From positions 35,967,117-36,031,116 of the forward strand of contig CM069436.1 of the NCBI GenBank assembly GCA_035610365.1: a DNA stretch of 64,000 nucleotides, read 5' to 3'. A program made the position numbers and the translations under genes. Origin of the DNA: Aquatica leii (lineage: Eukaryota > Arthropoda > Insecta > Coleoptera > Lampyridae). This document shows, in pieces, positions 9,493 to 21,264 of this stretch (within the stretch, counting starts at the first letter, position 1; every line of letters begins with the position of its first letter). The notes beneath the pieces were generated by a model. It was not told the DNA's origin, made no database searches, and was given only the letters and a program-made list of their open reading frames with translations.

Positions 9493-10953
9493 GTGTATAT
9501 AATGCAACTGACTTGCAATATAGCTCACAGTCGTTACGTTGCTCGTGTCGCAAGGATGGTGTTTCAATTTGTAAAAAGTACAAAAGGCAACAATATGCTT
9601 CTGTATGACGGATTTATTCATAAAAAAGAACGTATTAGCGGTGAAAAGATAATTTGGAAATGCGTTTATTTCAACAAGTCCAAGTGTCCCGGTCGCGTAC
9701 ATACGTTGAACGAAGAAGTCGTGAAAAGTACTAGTCACAATCACATTGCTGATGCTGCTAACCTAGAAGCTAGGAGAGCCATAAACCAAATAAAAACAGC
9801 AACTGAAGATTTGCAAATTACAACTCAAGGTGTGTTGGCCATTGTAGCAAAAGGTACATCTTGTGCAGCAGCAGGTGTTACGGTGTTATACATGAAGCAC
9901 ACAGTACAACGTATTAGAAAACAAAAAGAAGGTGCGCCGGCAACTCTCAGAAGTTTAATGGAGCTAGTTATTCCAGATGAATACCTACAAGACAGCAGAG
10001 GGGAACCGTTCCTTCTATTTGACAGTGGTCTAGGTGAAAATCGCATTCTGCTATTTTTCACTGAACGAAATTTATCGTATATGGAGCATAGCAGACATTG
10101 GTATATGGATGGCACCTTTAAAGTCGCTCCATCGCTTTTCCAGCGAGTATATACTATCCATGGTGTACAATACCATAATGTAATCCCAACGGTGTATGCA
10201 TTGCTCCCCAACAAAACTGAAAGCACGTATACACGATTATTGGAAAATCTTAAAAGGTTGAAACCAAGAATACAGCCGACTACTGTTATGGTCGATTTTG
10301 AAAGAGCAACTATTAATGCCGTGCGAGGTCAATTTCCAGTAGTTACATTATGTGGCTGTTTTTTCAACTTTACCCAATGTATATGGAAACATATTTAAGA
10401 AGCAGGATTACAACGAAGGTACAATAACGATCCCGATTTTGCCTTGCAATTAAAACAACTAGCGCATTTAGCTTTCGTATCCGAGGATCATGTAATTGCT
10501 TCTTACGAGGAATTAATAGACAGTGAGTTTTACACTGATAATGATAATATTTTATTATCAGTCACCAATTATTTCGAAGATACTTGGATAGGTCGTCTAG
10601 ACAGAAGACGAAAAAGACAATCACTATTTCCAATAAACATGTGGAATGTTTATTCAAAGGAGGTGGAAAATTTGCCACGAACAAACAAAGCGGTAGAAGG
10701 ATGGCAAAATAGCTTTACCTCCACACTTAACGCCAATCATCCATGTATTTGGCGATTTATAAAAGCAATGAAAAAAGAGGATAGCCTCAATTGTGTGAAA
10801 ATAGAGCAATTAATAACAGGCAACATAGTCCCACAAAGGAAAGTGTATAAAGACACAGCACAGCGTATAAAAAATATAATTGCTGACTATGAAAATTGTC
10901 CAATTATGGAATATCTACGAGGAATTTCACAAAACTTTCAATTCCAAGTGTAG
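9493..10953 (+). pseudogene. MULE transposase with N-terminal FLYWCH finger, single nonsense codon
   Basis: One frame of 487 codons, broken only by TAA at 10396-10398. The 15 codons up to the second open segment at 10444 are in the same frame. Residues 22-85 form a FLYWCH zinc finger (C57, C65, H82, H84; WKC and CPGR motifs), likely the DNA-binding part. The MULE catalytic domain has the first Asp in WYMDGTF (residue 206) and the second in VMVDFERA (residue 268). The expected C-x-H-F stretch reads CGCFFNFTQ near 287-295. TNKAVEGWQ, downstream of the stop, may hold the acidic third residue. The stop falls where the family often has Gln (KHI-stop-EAGLQ), which fits a CAA-to-TAA change. Met 22 (MVFQFV) may be the real start. 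Confidence 0.9.
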
Positions 10954-11170
10954 ATAATATACCTATTTGAAAAACCTTTACCAGAAAAATTAAATAAAAT
11001 ATAAAAAATTAGAAGTAAAATGACCGAATGTTTTGCAACATGGAAATAATTTGAATAAAACAAAATACACAAAAAAAAACTTTTTAATACGCCAGTACAA
11101 GTACTGCCAGTCCTAAGCCTGGAGAAAGTGCGAAGGAAAGTTTACGTACCTATTCGGTGTACGTAATGGT

Positions 11171-11197
11171 CTGCGTCCAAATGTCGCTGCGTCCAAA
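11171..11197 (-). repeat. MULE right terminal inverted repeat
   Basis: Inverted copy of 9216-9242: two GCGTCCAAA units separated by TGTCGCT. It marks the right end of the MULE. Confidence 0.8.
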
Positions 11198-11386
11198 GGA
11201 TTATATCATTAAAGTTTATTTACGATAATCTGGTCAATAATAATTAAATAATTTAAAAAAATCCGAATTTTTTTTTGAGTTTCTAAATTTTTCAAAACAA
11301 AACCTATTAAATCAAAATAAAATTTTATTATTCTTAAAGTCTTCTCCACAGTATTCTGTATTTTTTATTATTTTATTTTAACAAAA

Positions 11387-11422
11387 TATAAATGTTTCGC
11401 TAATAACAATTAGCATCGTCAG
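11387..11422 (-). ncRNA. Degenerate hammerhead ribozyme in PLE2 tail
   Basis: Sister of the motif at 37066-37099. On the minus strand the core reads CTGACGA (11422-11416) instead of CTGATGA. It is followed by the stem II strands GCTAAT and ATTAGC, with one mismatch-free helix, and GAAA. The cleavage triplet is lost. Substitution at an invariant core base implies it no longer cleaves. Confidence 0.6.
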
Positions 11423-11649
11423 TATAACTAAAAACTAAAATTAAAACATTGGAATATAAATAAAGAATACTAACCAAATAAAATAGTTAACAAATTATAA
11501 ATTAATGTCAATTAAACGTATTTGACAATTTAATACAGTCTACTATATTAAAAAAATTAATCTAAATAAAGAAAATAGAAAAATATCAAAAGAATAGAAA
11601 AATGAAAAGAATAAAACTATAATTTTGAACTCAGAAGAATTAAGGGATT

Positions 11650-12490
11650 TAAATTTAACATTTCATTTAGACAATTTGTAGAATCATTGTTAGAAATTCT
11701 ATTAATTTTAAGAGTCTCTAATGAGTTCAGAAGAGATCCTTTATTACATAGATGTAAAATTTTGATATTCAAATCTGAAGAAAATTAATGTCCTGAACAT
11801 AAAATATGGTTGGCAAAAACAGAGTTAGTGTTATAAATATTTGTATTTAAATATCTATTTATTAAATATAAATGTTCATTTAGTCTAGTTTTGAATTTTC
11901 TACCTGTTTGACCAATATATGAAGAATTGCAAAAAGAACAAGTAAGTTCATACACTCCAGATTTATGTAAAATTGGTATTTGATCTTTATTATTAACCAA
12001 AAATAATTTAAGTGTATTATGTGTCGAAAATGAAATGTTGATATTATGTTTTTTAAAAAAGTTTTTGCAGAAATTGAAAGCAGTGACCAAAGTATGGAAG
12101 AGATCTAAAAACCATTTCATTATTACTAGGAAAATTGATCAAATTTTTGAATAAATGTTTTATACGAACTCGGTGAAAAATGCTATTAATTAATTGAATA
12201 GGATAACCATTATTTAAACCAATTTGATTTATAATTTTGTGTTCCTTAGCAAAATTAGAAGGAAACTAAGGTATAGAAAATAGTCTATGAACGTACGAAC
12301 GAAAAGCAGCAGTTTTATGAGAAAAGGGATAACACGAATTAAAAGGAATTACGCAATCTGTATGAGAAGATTTGCGAAAAATATCAAAATTAAATTTACT
12401 CCTAATAATTTTGTAGTGATGCTCAATGATCTGTCAAAAACGTTAAATAAATTTGTTCATTTTATAACCTTTAAGCTAAGCCACATAAAC
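11650..12490 (-). pseudogene. PLE2 RT connector and GIY-YIG endonuclease remnant
   Basis: Read on the minus strand from about 12460: FDIFRKSSHTD, then YVHRLFSIP, then FAKEHKIINQIGLNNGYP, all typical of the region after the RT palm in PLEs. The open stretch 12120-11785 has the nuclease: GVYELTCSFCNSSYIGQTGR, then FKTRLNEH. After a stop at 11785 the frame continues with NIKILHLCNKGSLL, the usual C-terminal block. Frameshifts or stops lie near 12270 and 11785. The plus-strand open frame at 12287-12502 is a shadow of this gene. Confidence 0.8.
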
Positions 12491-12499
12491 TTCAGATAT

Positions 12500-14530
12500 T
12501 AAGAAAAATAGTTAATTCCTTTTTATTATCGTAATAAATTATTTGATATCTCTTAAAAAATAAAAAGAGACGTGTCTTATTAATTAATAAAACTTAAAAA
12601 TAAAGAATATGAAGTAGTAATTGTAGTTTTACAAAATTAAATTTAATTATGAATCTATCAAAAATTAAAGAAACAGTAAAATAAAATGAAAAGTGATATC
12701 TTACAGTTGCAATAAATTATAGTAACAAAATTTGTAATTTTGTTAAATTTGACCTATTTGCTGGTCTAGTGGGTTATAAACATGGAATGTGCTTTATTAT
12801 CCCAGTTAACTAGAGAGTATGAGATTCACGTACCGCCGTCATAGCAAACATTAAATTTACGAAGGACGTTCTGGTCAATTCCATATAATATATGTATGTG
12901 TATAACAAATCGATGGTATTCCAAACAAAAAAATAATTATGTTGTTTAATATAAATAGAAACGCAAAATTGTAATATATTTTTAAACAATTTAAAGAGTA
13001 AACCTCGTATTATATATTTGATTATTTACCAACGTAAGAATAATTTTGTAACTTATGTTTTTTAAAAAGTTGCATTGTAATAATACAAATCAATTTTATG
13101 CGTTTCTGAAAATGTGCATTGTTATTAAAAAAAAAAAATTTCACGTCTTACATTCTATCAGTAAAACTAATCTGTTAAAACTATTTCATAAACAAGAGTA
13201 AGTAAACTTTAAAGTTGACAGTAAAGTAACTAACTTAATCGAGACTTAATTAAATTGAAACGGTATTTTAATCTTAAAAACAGCAACTTAATTAGACTAT
13301 ATTGATTTTCTGTTTGTCTTCCCGCAACTTTATTTATAGAGTCCATCAGTGCTTAACCTGGTTGATAAAGTGCTAAAACAACAAAAGTCACAAAACAACT
13401 TATATATTTGCACAAATTAGTTAACAAAACAAATTTATTTCACGAAAATCAACATTTTTTGTATTTAAAATTATATAACGGTTTATTTTTATAGTAGTTA
13501 TTAAAACTAATTCAATCACAAAATAAATAAAAATTAGAACAAAAGAACAAATTCTATAAAAAGATGTAATATTACATTTTTATTGCAAATTAAAACAATT
13601 TGAAACTCAATCTTAAAAAAATTGTAAATGTAATGGTATTTCAATTCCCTTAATGGCAATTGTAAAAACAAGATAAAAGAAACCTTTTCTTTAATTTAAA
13701 CTTAGTTAAACTTTACGACACAGATAATTGCATTTCCATTTTGCAAGTATAAAAATTGGCACTATTTTTAAATTAATTTTGTTTTTTTATTACTTAAAAG
13801 CTTATAATGACTATAAGTTCAATACGTAATTGCAGTTACGATTGAAAGTGCGTACTCTAATTCCCAATAATCTTTATTACCGCTACTTAGCTAAATCAAT
13901 CTTAGCTAGAAGAGAGTAGTTGTCATTGTTCAATAATCAATTTCAAATGTTGACATTGCATTGGCCAAAATTAAGCTATAAAATCCTTAAAGTTATTGTA
14001 GCTCAATACGGACATCGCCACAATTTATAAAGTGCTGAAGAGTACAGGATTTTTATGTTAACGGTAAATTTTCTTTTATTACAATAGGATTATTTAAAAG
14101 TAGATTTTTTTTAAACCAGCATTAGTAAAATATAAAAAAGTGTCTGTCTTTACATTACTGTTTTAAGCGAAGTTTAAAGGATTAGTGTTTTATTTAACTT
14201 GTGTAATGGATTATGATTTGTAAATTGAAACAAAGTCCATGTAAGTTGCAGACATGCGCTTATAAAAAATCTTCAATTCTACTAAACAAAAGCTTTTCTC
14301 ACCACCTCTAGTTTAATCAAAAGCAAACATTTTTTGCAGGTTTACCGTCGTTATGAGATACCTGCGTTTTGATTATTTCTACAAAATGCATTACTTAAAA
14401 GCATCCAAAATCCATAAGTGTTTTTTTTTACTACCTAGCTGGTATTTCCGGTTAACTCCAGCAGCTTTTGTGCGATTAAAAGATGTATAACTCTTGTAAA
14501 AAAATTAATATTGTAATTATTATTGAAACT
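12500..14530. other. AT-rich intron sequence, no gene seen
   Basis: Two kilobases of AT-rich sequence directly downstream of the host exon on the minus strand. I see no coding motif, terminal repeat or structured RNA in it. Confidence 0.5.
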
Positions 14531-14535
14531 TTTAC

Positions 14536-14754
14536 CTGCGAACACATGTGGTCCCCGGAGTTGTGAGTGCAAGTATTTCCTGAAGCAACTGCAGCTGCGC
14601 ACGCGGCTGTTCCAGGTACTTTTAATTGCTCTTTGTAGTCGGGTTGATATGGCAGCAGCATTCTAATTTTTCCCCATCGATTGAAAAATAACGCTATTGC
14701 TCCTATCCATACGACGAGCACCAATAGTACTATACCTATTTCTACGCCCCTTAC
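14536..14754 (-). CDS. Host gene exon B: transmembrane helix and start of cytoplasmic tail
   Basis: 219 bases, 73 codons, bounded on the minus strand by a consensus acceptor (TCTGTTTTAG, exon begins at 14754) and donor (CGCAG then GTAAAAG, exon ends at 14536); both are phase 0. The translation starts VRGVEIGIVLLVLVVW, a clear transmembrane helix of about 20 residues ending at ALFF. A basic stop-transfer part (NRWGKIRML) and a tail rich in Ala, Thr, Cys and His (CAAAVASGNTCTHNSGD) follow. The helix plus 'W.GAIALF' resembles the membrane segment of FNDC4/FNDC5-type fibronectin-III proteins, but that is only a weak likeness and I do not name the gene. The open frame, splice sites and non-TE content argue for a real exon. 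Confidence 0.82.
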
Positions 14755-15015
14755 CTAAAACAGATTCAAATTACTAAAATGCAACATCAGTTTTCTTATA
14801 GTACTAAAGTTAAGTATAATTAATCCACACCAAAAAATAATGTTTTTTAAAATTTAAATAAATATAAATAACTATGAACACAATTAGGAATTTTTACATC
14901 GACGCGCAAAAACAGCTGATCAGGAGCTAAATTTCTAAATTAATTTCTAACATTTGTTTTAGTTTTAATTGTGTATTTAGTTTAGTTTTAATTCATTATA
15001 AAGTGCGTATTTTAG

Positions 15016-15124
15016 TGATTGTCCGGTGTTTGAATTTGCCGCGTCGTCATTCTAGTAACTATAATCAAACAATGTTGGTTCGTTGACGAGTAAACAAGCG
15101 GCAAATACAAACACCGGACAATCA
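15016..15124. repeat. 27-bp inverted repeat with 55-bp spacer
   Basis: 15016-15042 pairs with 15098-15124 with a single mismatch (TGATTGTCCGGTGTTTG... ending TTTGCCGC). Weaker similarity extends outward (TATTTTAG/ATTAAAATA). It is more GC-rich than its surroundings and lies just upstream of BEL-1. It could be a small foldback element (MITE-like). Confidence 0.7.
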
Positions 15125-15289
15125 TTAAAATAGACACTGTATAGAATTATATGATTTTCTTTTGTAATCGAGTGTACATAAAGATAAAATAAATATCAGT
15201 GTAACTATAACTGTAGTTATCTGCCATCAGCTGTACAGTATCTTATTATATTAATACACGCATATATTGATAATTTTTTTTATAAAACA

Positions 15290-18200
15290 GAAGCGGCTCA
15301 TTTGTCGTCAGACAGTACACAAATAAAACAACGTCCTCTATCTCCTGCAAATTCTGTAGCATCAAAGTCAAAATGAAATAGATTACAGATTCACTTACCC
15401 CGAATTAACTTGCCAAAATTTGACGAATGCCTCAAAGACTGGCCAACTTTTCAAGATTTGTTCAATAAGCTCATTCATGATAATAAATCATTGTCAAATG
15501 TAAAGAAAATTTAGTATTCGATTTTTAACTTATCTAAAAAACCCTACACGATCATTGCGATTTTACATTATTTAATGGTTACTTGAAAAACTGGATCTAG
15601 ATACTCGCCAACGTTTCGAGCTAAATCCATTTCCAGCCACATCTTTAGAGATTTGAAAACTTAAACAATTCCTTATCGATTAATGTGGTGCTTGGAAGCA
15701 GCTTCTTTTAGCAACAGTAGTTTGTCGAATTCCGAAAAATTGCGCGGTGGTCTTAAAAGTACTTTAAGATACAGTAGTAGTAATTGGGACAACAAGCTTC
15801 CTCAACATTTGTTTGCAAAAACGGCCAATTTGACATTGCCTAAATGTTGTTTGTACTGCAAAAATCATTCGGATTTTCTGTTAGTTTGTCCTTGTTTTGG
15901 TAAACTCAATCTGTAGGAACGCTATACAGTGGTCAAAACTTGTCGTGTTTGTTTAAATTGCTCAAGTTTACAGCATTTAGTTAAATCGTGTAAATTAAAA
16001 TCCTCGTATCAACATTGTTCGGAGCAACACAATTCGTTGTTGCATTTTGGAAGAACTTCTTCACGGAATTCGTCACAAACACGCACTATCAAAATGTAGT
16101 CGCAATCGATTTTAGAATCATTGGAAGCCCCTTTAACTTCAGTAAAGTTCACCAATTCTAATTTATCTAACATTGTATTACTGGCTACAGTTTGCTTACA
16201 AATCCAAGATTGTTGGTGTAAATTTAAAACATTTAAAGCACTCTGTGATCCAGGAAGTTAAATCAGCTTCGTAACGAAAAATTGTCGTAACCGTCTAGGT
16301 GTACCATACAGTAAATCGTCGAATTCAATCGCGTGTTTAGGTGACACGTCAGTTAGAGTTAGTCGCGGAAAAACATACTGCAATGTTAGGCCAGTAGCTT
16401 TTTTGTCAGTTTTGTTGCACGTCAATCTAGTCATCGTTTTGAAAATTTTATTAAACTTTTTTCATGCTTATATCCTCAGCGGTGTATGGTCAAACGTTAA
16501 TCTAGCGGATCCTCGTTGGAACATACCAGGAAATATTGACTTTCTGTTAGGTGCAGATGTATTTTCCCAAGTAATTTGTGGGTCTGTGTTGCATGTTGCT
16601 GATTGTGATCATAATGTTGAAGGTCTTGTCGCATTAGACACAATTTTTAGTATCGCGTTAGTAGGTCTTATTTCTTGCAATTCCATCCGTTTTTCGTATT
16701 TAAACCGTCACTTTATGACACTCTGAAATCTGCGTAGAAGATGTTCCCATTAGTCCGTGCTTCAGTTCTTTGGGTTTGAAGACGCCGAGTCTTTACCAAA
16801 GTTAGTAGGGTCGCGTAAAATAACACACCGCCGTCTATTAATTAATTATTACGTGCCGCATCATTGCATTTTCAAAGAAAATAATCTTCACAAACGTAGT
16901 TTTCGGCGTTTTGGTTAAAAATAGCGGAGGTATCTTCATCAAGAAGACGTTTTTTGCTGGTCAAAAACTGCAAAGTGACATTAACGCTATGCTAATTTGT
17001 TTGATCTTTTAGAGGATTTCTACCAATGAAACCGTCCAAACCATTACATCGAACACCGTCACATATGGTAACGCATCGTCGACTTTTGTAACTATTTGCT
17101 GCTTCGTGCAATTAGCGCAAGACGCCAAGGAAAACTTTTTACTCGCTGCTCAAGCCATACTTTCAAATTTGTACGTTGATGAGTCATTGTTATTGAATTC
17201 AAGTTGTTTTGAATTGCGCAAATGGTCAACCAAATCACCTTCATTGTTAACTTTGCTGCTTTCGGAGTTTTTTCAGAACCATTAAGTTGTTTAGAGGTAG
17301 ACAGTTGTGGTTCCTAAAACTAGATTAAAATGCAAAGCTGCCAGTAGACGTTTGTGGTCAATAGACAAAGTATAAGACGTCATTGTTAGTTTGTAAAATG
17401 TTCAAATTCCTCGTTGCTCCAAACTAGCATTGTTTGCAAATTGTTGGTTACAGGAATTTTGTGATGCGTTTGAGTTAGGTTACGCTTCCGTTATTTATCA
17501 TTGTTTTATAGTAGATAATAGTGCCTTTATTTTATTTGTTATAGCTAAATCAAAAGTAGCTCCAATCAAACGACTATCCATCCCGCGTTTAGAAATGTTG
17601 GCAGCATTTTTGCTCAATTTTATTTGTCTTAAAGTCGTATGCATATTTGATAGATATTAATAACATATTTTGTTGGAGTGATCCAAAATCGTATTACCTT
17701 GGATACGTTCCGCTCTACATTAATATATAACATTCGTTGTCTCCGAGGTGCTGGCGTCATGTTCGTTTGTGTGACAATCCAGCTGATTCAGTTTCGCGTG
17801 ATCTTCTTCTAGAAGAGTAGAGTAATTGTTTTCTCTGTTGGTCGGGTCTTATTTTACTTTTGCAACCAGAAGATTATTTGCATCGAGAAAACTAGATTTT
17901 TCAATGCAAGATGCAAACAAGGAATTGGGATAAGTCACGTTTACAGCGCAACTTGTGTGCAATGCACTTTTACAATTGCTCAACCGTTATTCATCATTGC
18001 GCCAGATCCATGGAATCATTGCCTTTTGTATTAAATTTATTGATAATAGTTGTACAAAGAAAAAATATTTGATTTGTTAATTTAGCATGAATTGCATCAT
18101 GCACATTTTTATTTGGTTAGGATAATTTAAATTAAACTTTGTTTAAAAAATTGTTGATATTTATAGACAGCAAAAGAAATTTTAAGAGTAGGTGGTCGTC

Positions 18201-19255
18201 TTGAAAATATATCGCTGCCTTATGGCATCTAGTTTTATGGTCTGGAAAACATCGGTTAACTACTTGAGTTATAGAACATGTTCATTTAGTAAACAAACAA
18301 CAACAACAAATGCTAGTGTAAATACAACCATGTGTTTAACACAACAACTTTTTATATAGTGTCGGTTTGTAGAGTCATTCGTCGTTGCTTATGGTCATGC
18401 CAGTCTTGTTTTAAGACCAAACCTATTTCTTTTGAACTTCCTATCGCAGATTTACCAACTGCTCAAGTTAGCCAACTTAAAACATTTGGTTGTGTTGGTG
18501 TCGACTATGGTGGGTTCTTTCCAATTCATATATTGCGACGACGCGGTTCTAAGCCCGCCAAAGTTTATCTGTTTATTTTGCCACTGAAACATTGCATGTC
18601 GAGATTGACTCCGATCTAGCTAATAATATATTTCTTGCAGCTTTGCGTCGATTTATTGTCCGTCGTGGTCGCTGCAGTCGCATTTTTAGCGATTGTGTTA
18701 CTGATTTTGTTAAAACCAATAAAAAATTGATTTCTCAAGTTAGACTTGCTGTAGAGGCATAAACCATTAAATGGTACTTTAATCTTCTTTTCGCGCCACA
18801 ATTTGGCGTTTTGTGGGAAAGCGGAAAGCAAAAAACCACATAACACAAAAATAGAAGCCCTTTTGAATTCACATCTGTTTTGCAGCGTAAGTCATGATCC
18901 AAACAACCTAAGCGTGTTAACACCCGGACAGTTTTTGACGTTAGAACCATAACTTAGTTAGCGCGATGGCAGTAAGCCCAAAATTGACACCAATATTTTT
19001 GGAAAGGTTGGAGTAGCAAATATCTAAACACATTATACCAACGCGGTAAATAGTCTAAATTCTGTACTTTTGAATCAATTGATGTTGATCTTTAATAAGA
19101 AAGATTTTACTACACCTTTTCAATAGAGGTTTGTTAGAACAATAGAATTGCATCTGCGAAAAAACTACATTTCTTGCATGGCTACGGTTCGCACAAGTAA
19201 AGACCTATAAAAGCGCTCATTGATAAATTTGTGTGATCTGCCGCTACAGTAGCAC
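15290..19255 (+). pseudogene. BEL-1, decayed BEL/Pao retrotransposon gag-pol
   Basis: Plus-strand BEL/Pao relic read through many frames. Gag: LPRINLPKFDECLKDW and FQDLFNKLIHDNKSLS at 15395-15500. Cys-rich knuckle region (CLYCKNH; KTCRVCLNCSSLQHL; YQHC) at 15845-16020. DUF1758-type protease region: LLATV near 16185, CDPGS near 16250 and FLLGADVF near 16540. RT is mostly deleted; a trace (QLAQDAKE, then LYVDESLLL) lies at 17110-17200. RNase H: FCDAFELGYASVIY, then AKSKVAPIKRLSIPRLEML at 17455-17600. Integrase: LRVGGRLENISLP near 18190, CQSCFKTKPISFELPIADLP near 18395-18450, and RRFIVRRGRCSRIFSD near 18645-18690. C-terminal LSVLTPGQFL near 18910 and ATVRTSKDL near 19183. No LTRs were recognised. 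Confidence 0.85.
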
Positions 19256-19259
19256 ATGA

Positions 19260-20100
19260 GCTCTTAAAATTACCTTTTGTTTCTTTTGCGACATATATTA
19301 TATATAATTTTAATTTTTTCATATTTACGCTTTGAAAGTATTTTAATTTTAATTAGCAAATCACTAATTTTTGATGATTTTGGTGAGCGGTTATGTTTGA
19401 TCTTTCTAAGTACTTTTTAGTCTAGTTAGCAATAAATATTAATACTCTTTAGTTATCTTTTATTACTTTTGTGTATGCAGCTAACGTTTTTGAAAACTTT
19501 GGTTGTTGCGTTTTACCTTAAATCAATAAATTTTTAATTGTATTGATATTGATACTTTGAAAACCCGTATTGTGCTTCAATGGCATTTATCATTCGTTTA
19601 ATGGCATATCTAGTATGATTCGTACCGATTTAAATTTGAATAACTAATTTTGACTACTAAAAGATTTTAAAGTTGGTTCTCATGGGTAAAGTTCACTAAT
19701 TAAATAATACACATGGTCATTTGGATTGCACATATAGGTGATTAATGTCCATAATTAACAGTATCTGGCAATTGAACAAACACATAAAAGAAGACGTATC
19801 TTTGGCGGAAAGTAATATAGATAAGAACACGTTGTTTTGTGCCATTTATAGTTGCAAAAACATTCCTTTATTTTATTTTATTTTTATTAATCGACTTTTG
19901 CCTTTAAGTATATTGATTTCTATTTGTTTCTTTGTGGCATATTAATTATCAAACAATTGTTATTTGACAAACTTGTAAATAGATAATATACGTTAGTTGA
20001 TAGTAATTGCTTTTATTAATCTTTTGATAAATACTAGTAGCGACCGCAAGTTGTTGCCTAACAGTTTGCAAAGAATATTTTTTTTTCTAACACGTTAGAT
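19260..20100. other. No gene recognised between BEL-1 and LINE-1
   Basis: AT-rich. It could include the BEL-1 3' LTR. A 66-codon open stretch at 19745-19945 has no motif I recognise and is probably chance. Confidence 0.4.
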
Positions 20101-20109
20101 ACAACAATA

Positions 20110-21260
20110 GCTAAAGAGCAACCGGTAGTCAACGTAGACATTAACAAAGACTTTGACATAAAAATAGAGAAGTAATTAAAGCTCTGAAATGCTTAAAAAC
20201 AGAAAAAGCCGCGGAGCACAACGGAATAAGTACCGAGATGGTTCAAGACCTGAAAAGTAAAGGTTTAAAAAACTAAATTTTTAACAAAGCATGGCAAAAA
20301 AAACACCAAAATATTGGAAAATAGAAATACTTATACCAGTACACAAAAGAAGAAATAGACAACAATGCTCAATCTTGAGGAAAATTACATTAACATGCAT
20401 AATAGCAAAAACGTATAAAAACGTTTTAAGTAGAAGATTAGAAAAAATATTAGAAACACAATTAGAAGGTTTTCATTGTAGGTTCAAGAAAGTAAGAGGT
20501 CTTAAAGAGCACATATTTGCAATGAAGCTATAATAGAAAGATACACTAGTAAACTGATATTTGTGGCCTTACAAACTTGTATAAAGAGCTTTTATATAAA
20601 ACAATAAATTATGTGAAAACTGGTAATTCACAATTAGAGAAGTTTACGACCAAAGAAGGTCTACAAGGCGAAGTACTTAGCCCAGCACTGTTTTACGTAG
20701 TAATGGTGTGAAAGAATACCAACACATTAATAACAATATATGAAACAAACGTTGAACAAGTAGATACATTTAAATATCTAGGTGTGAAAATCCAGAGAAA
20801 TTATAAAATCGAGACGGAAATAAGTGACAGGCTGGTAAACGCATCAAAGTTGTATTACTCGTTAAATAGTACATTTCTCGTAAAAAAACCACAAAAAACA
20901 AAAATTACAATTTGCAAAACAATCTTTAAGCAAACCTTAACATATAGATGTGAAAGGGGTACAGTAACAGAAGAAGTTGAAAAAAATACAGCACAAGGCT
21001 AGACAAGTTTAAAAATGACAGAATATGAGAAGAGTTAGACGAGAAATCGATAATGAACTTAAATAAATCACAACAATTAAAATGGTTTGGTCATTTAAAA
21101 GGGATGCACAAAGAAAAAACACTGAAAAAGCATGATGAACAAGATAATGGAAAAAATGAAAAGAAAAAGGCCAAATCAACTTAATAATACACAACTTTCG
21201 GGAAAAGTAATTGAACTGGAATAAAAGAAAAATATTAGCAAGAGACAAAAAAGCTTTTTT
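20110..21260 (+). pseudogene. LINE-1 relic: RT thumb and C-terminal region of a non-LTR element
   Basis: Plus-strand non-LTR retrotransposon fragment. Order: ALKCLKTEKAAEHNGIS with EMVQDLK near 20180-20260, the usual 'LK..KA.G.DGI..E' RT entry block. Then W..KKTPKYWKIEILIPVHK at 20285-20345, TLTCIIAKTYKNVLSRRLE near 20385-20450 and F.KVRGLKEHIFAMKLIIER near 20480-20540. After a large deletion that removes the catalytic ADD box, FKYLGVKIQRN.KIETEISDR resumes at 20768-20835. Frames shift several times. The pattern fits RTE-like or related LINEs, and the clade is not certain. Confidence 0.72.
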
Positions 21261-21264
21261 AATT

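Larger units (their letters stand above)
9171..11203 (+). mobile_element. MULE DNA transposon with FLYWCH-MULE transposase
   Basis: Mutator-like element about 2.03 kb long. Its ends carry repeated TTTGGACGC units. The right end (11171-11197) is the inverted copy of 9216-9242, with one mismatch in the core and a short outer difference. The left end has further GGACGC units outside that block. Between the ends is a single transposase gene (9493-10953) interrupted by one stop. I could not define an 8-10 base target duplication. The near-intact frame suggests recent activity. Confidence 0.85.
11240..12490 (-). mobile_element. PLE2, 5'-truncated Penelope-like element
   Basis: Minus-strand PLE fragment holding the C-terminal RT connector, the GIY-YIG domain and the 3' tail. 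The tail (about 11340-11630) is closely similar to 37006-37320 in sequence and order, so the two loci belong to one family (PLE2/PLE3). It is a different family from PLE1. No RT catalytic box is left. Confidence 0.8.

Noticed and set aside
12287..12502. 71-codon basic open frame on the plus strand
   Set aside because: The opposite strand reads PLE RT-connector motifs (FDIFRKSSHTD, YVHRLFSIP), so this is its shadow.
19745..19945. 66-codon frame with a hydrophobic C-terminus
   Set aside because: No start context, no homologous motif, AT-driven composition.
20784..21002. 72-codon frame as a separate small gene
   Set aside because: It starts inside the LINE block FKYLGVKI and is part of the LINE-1 relic.
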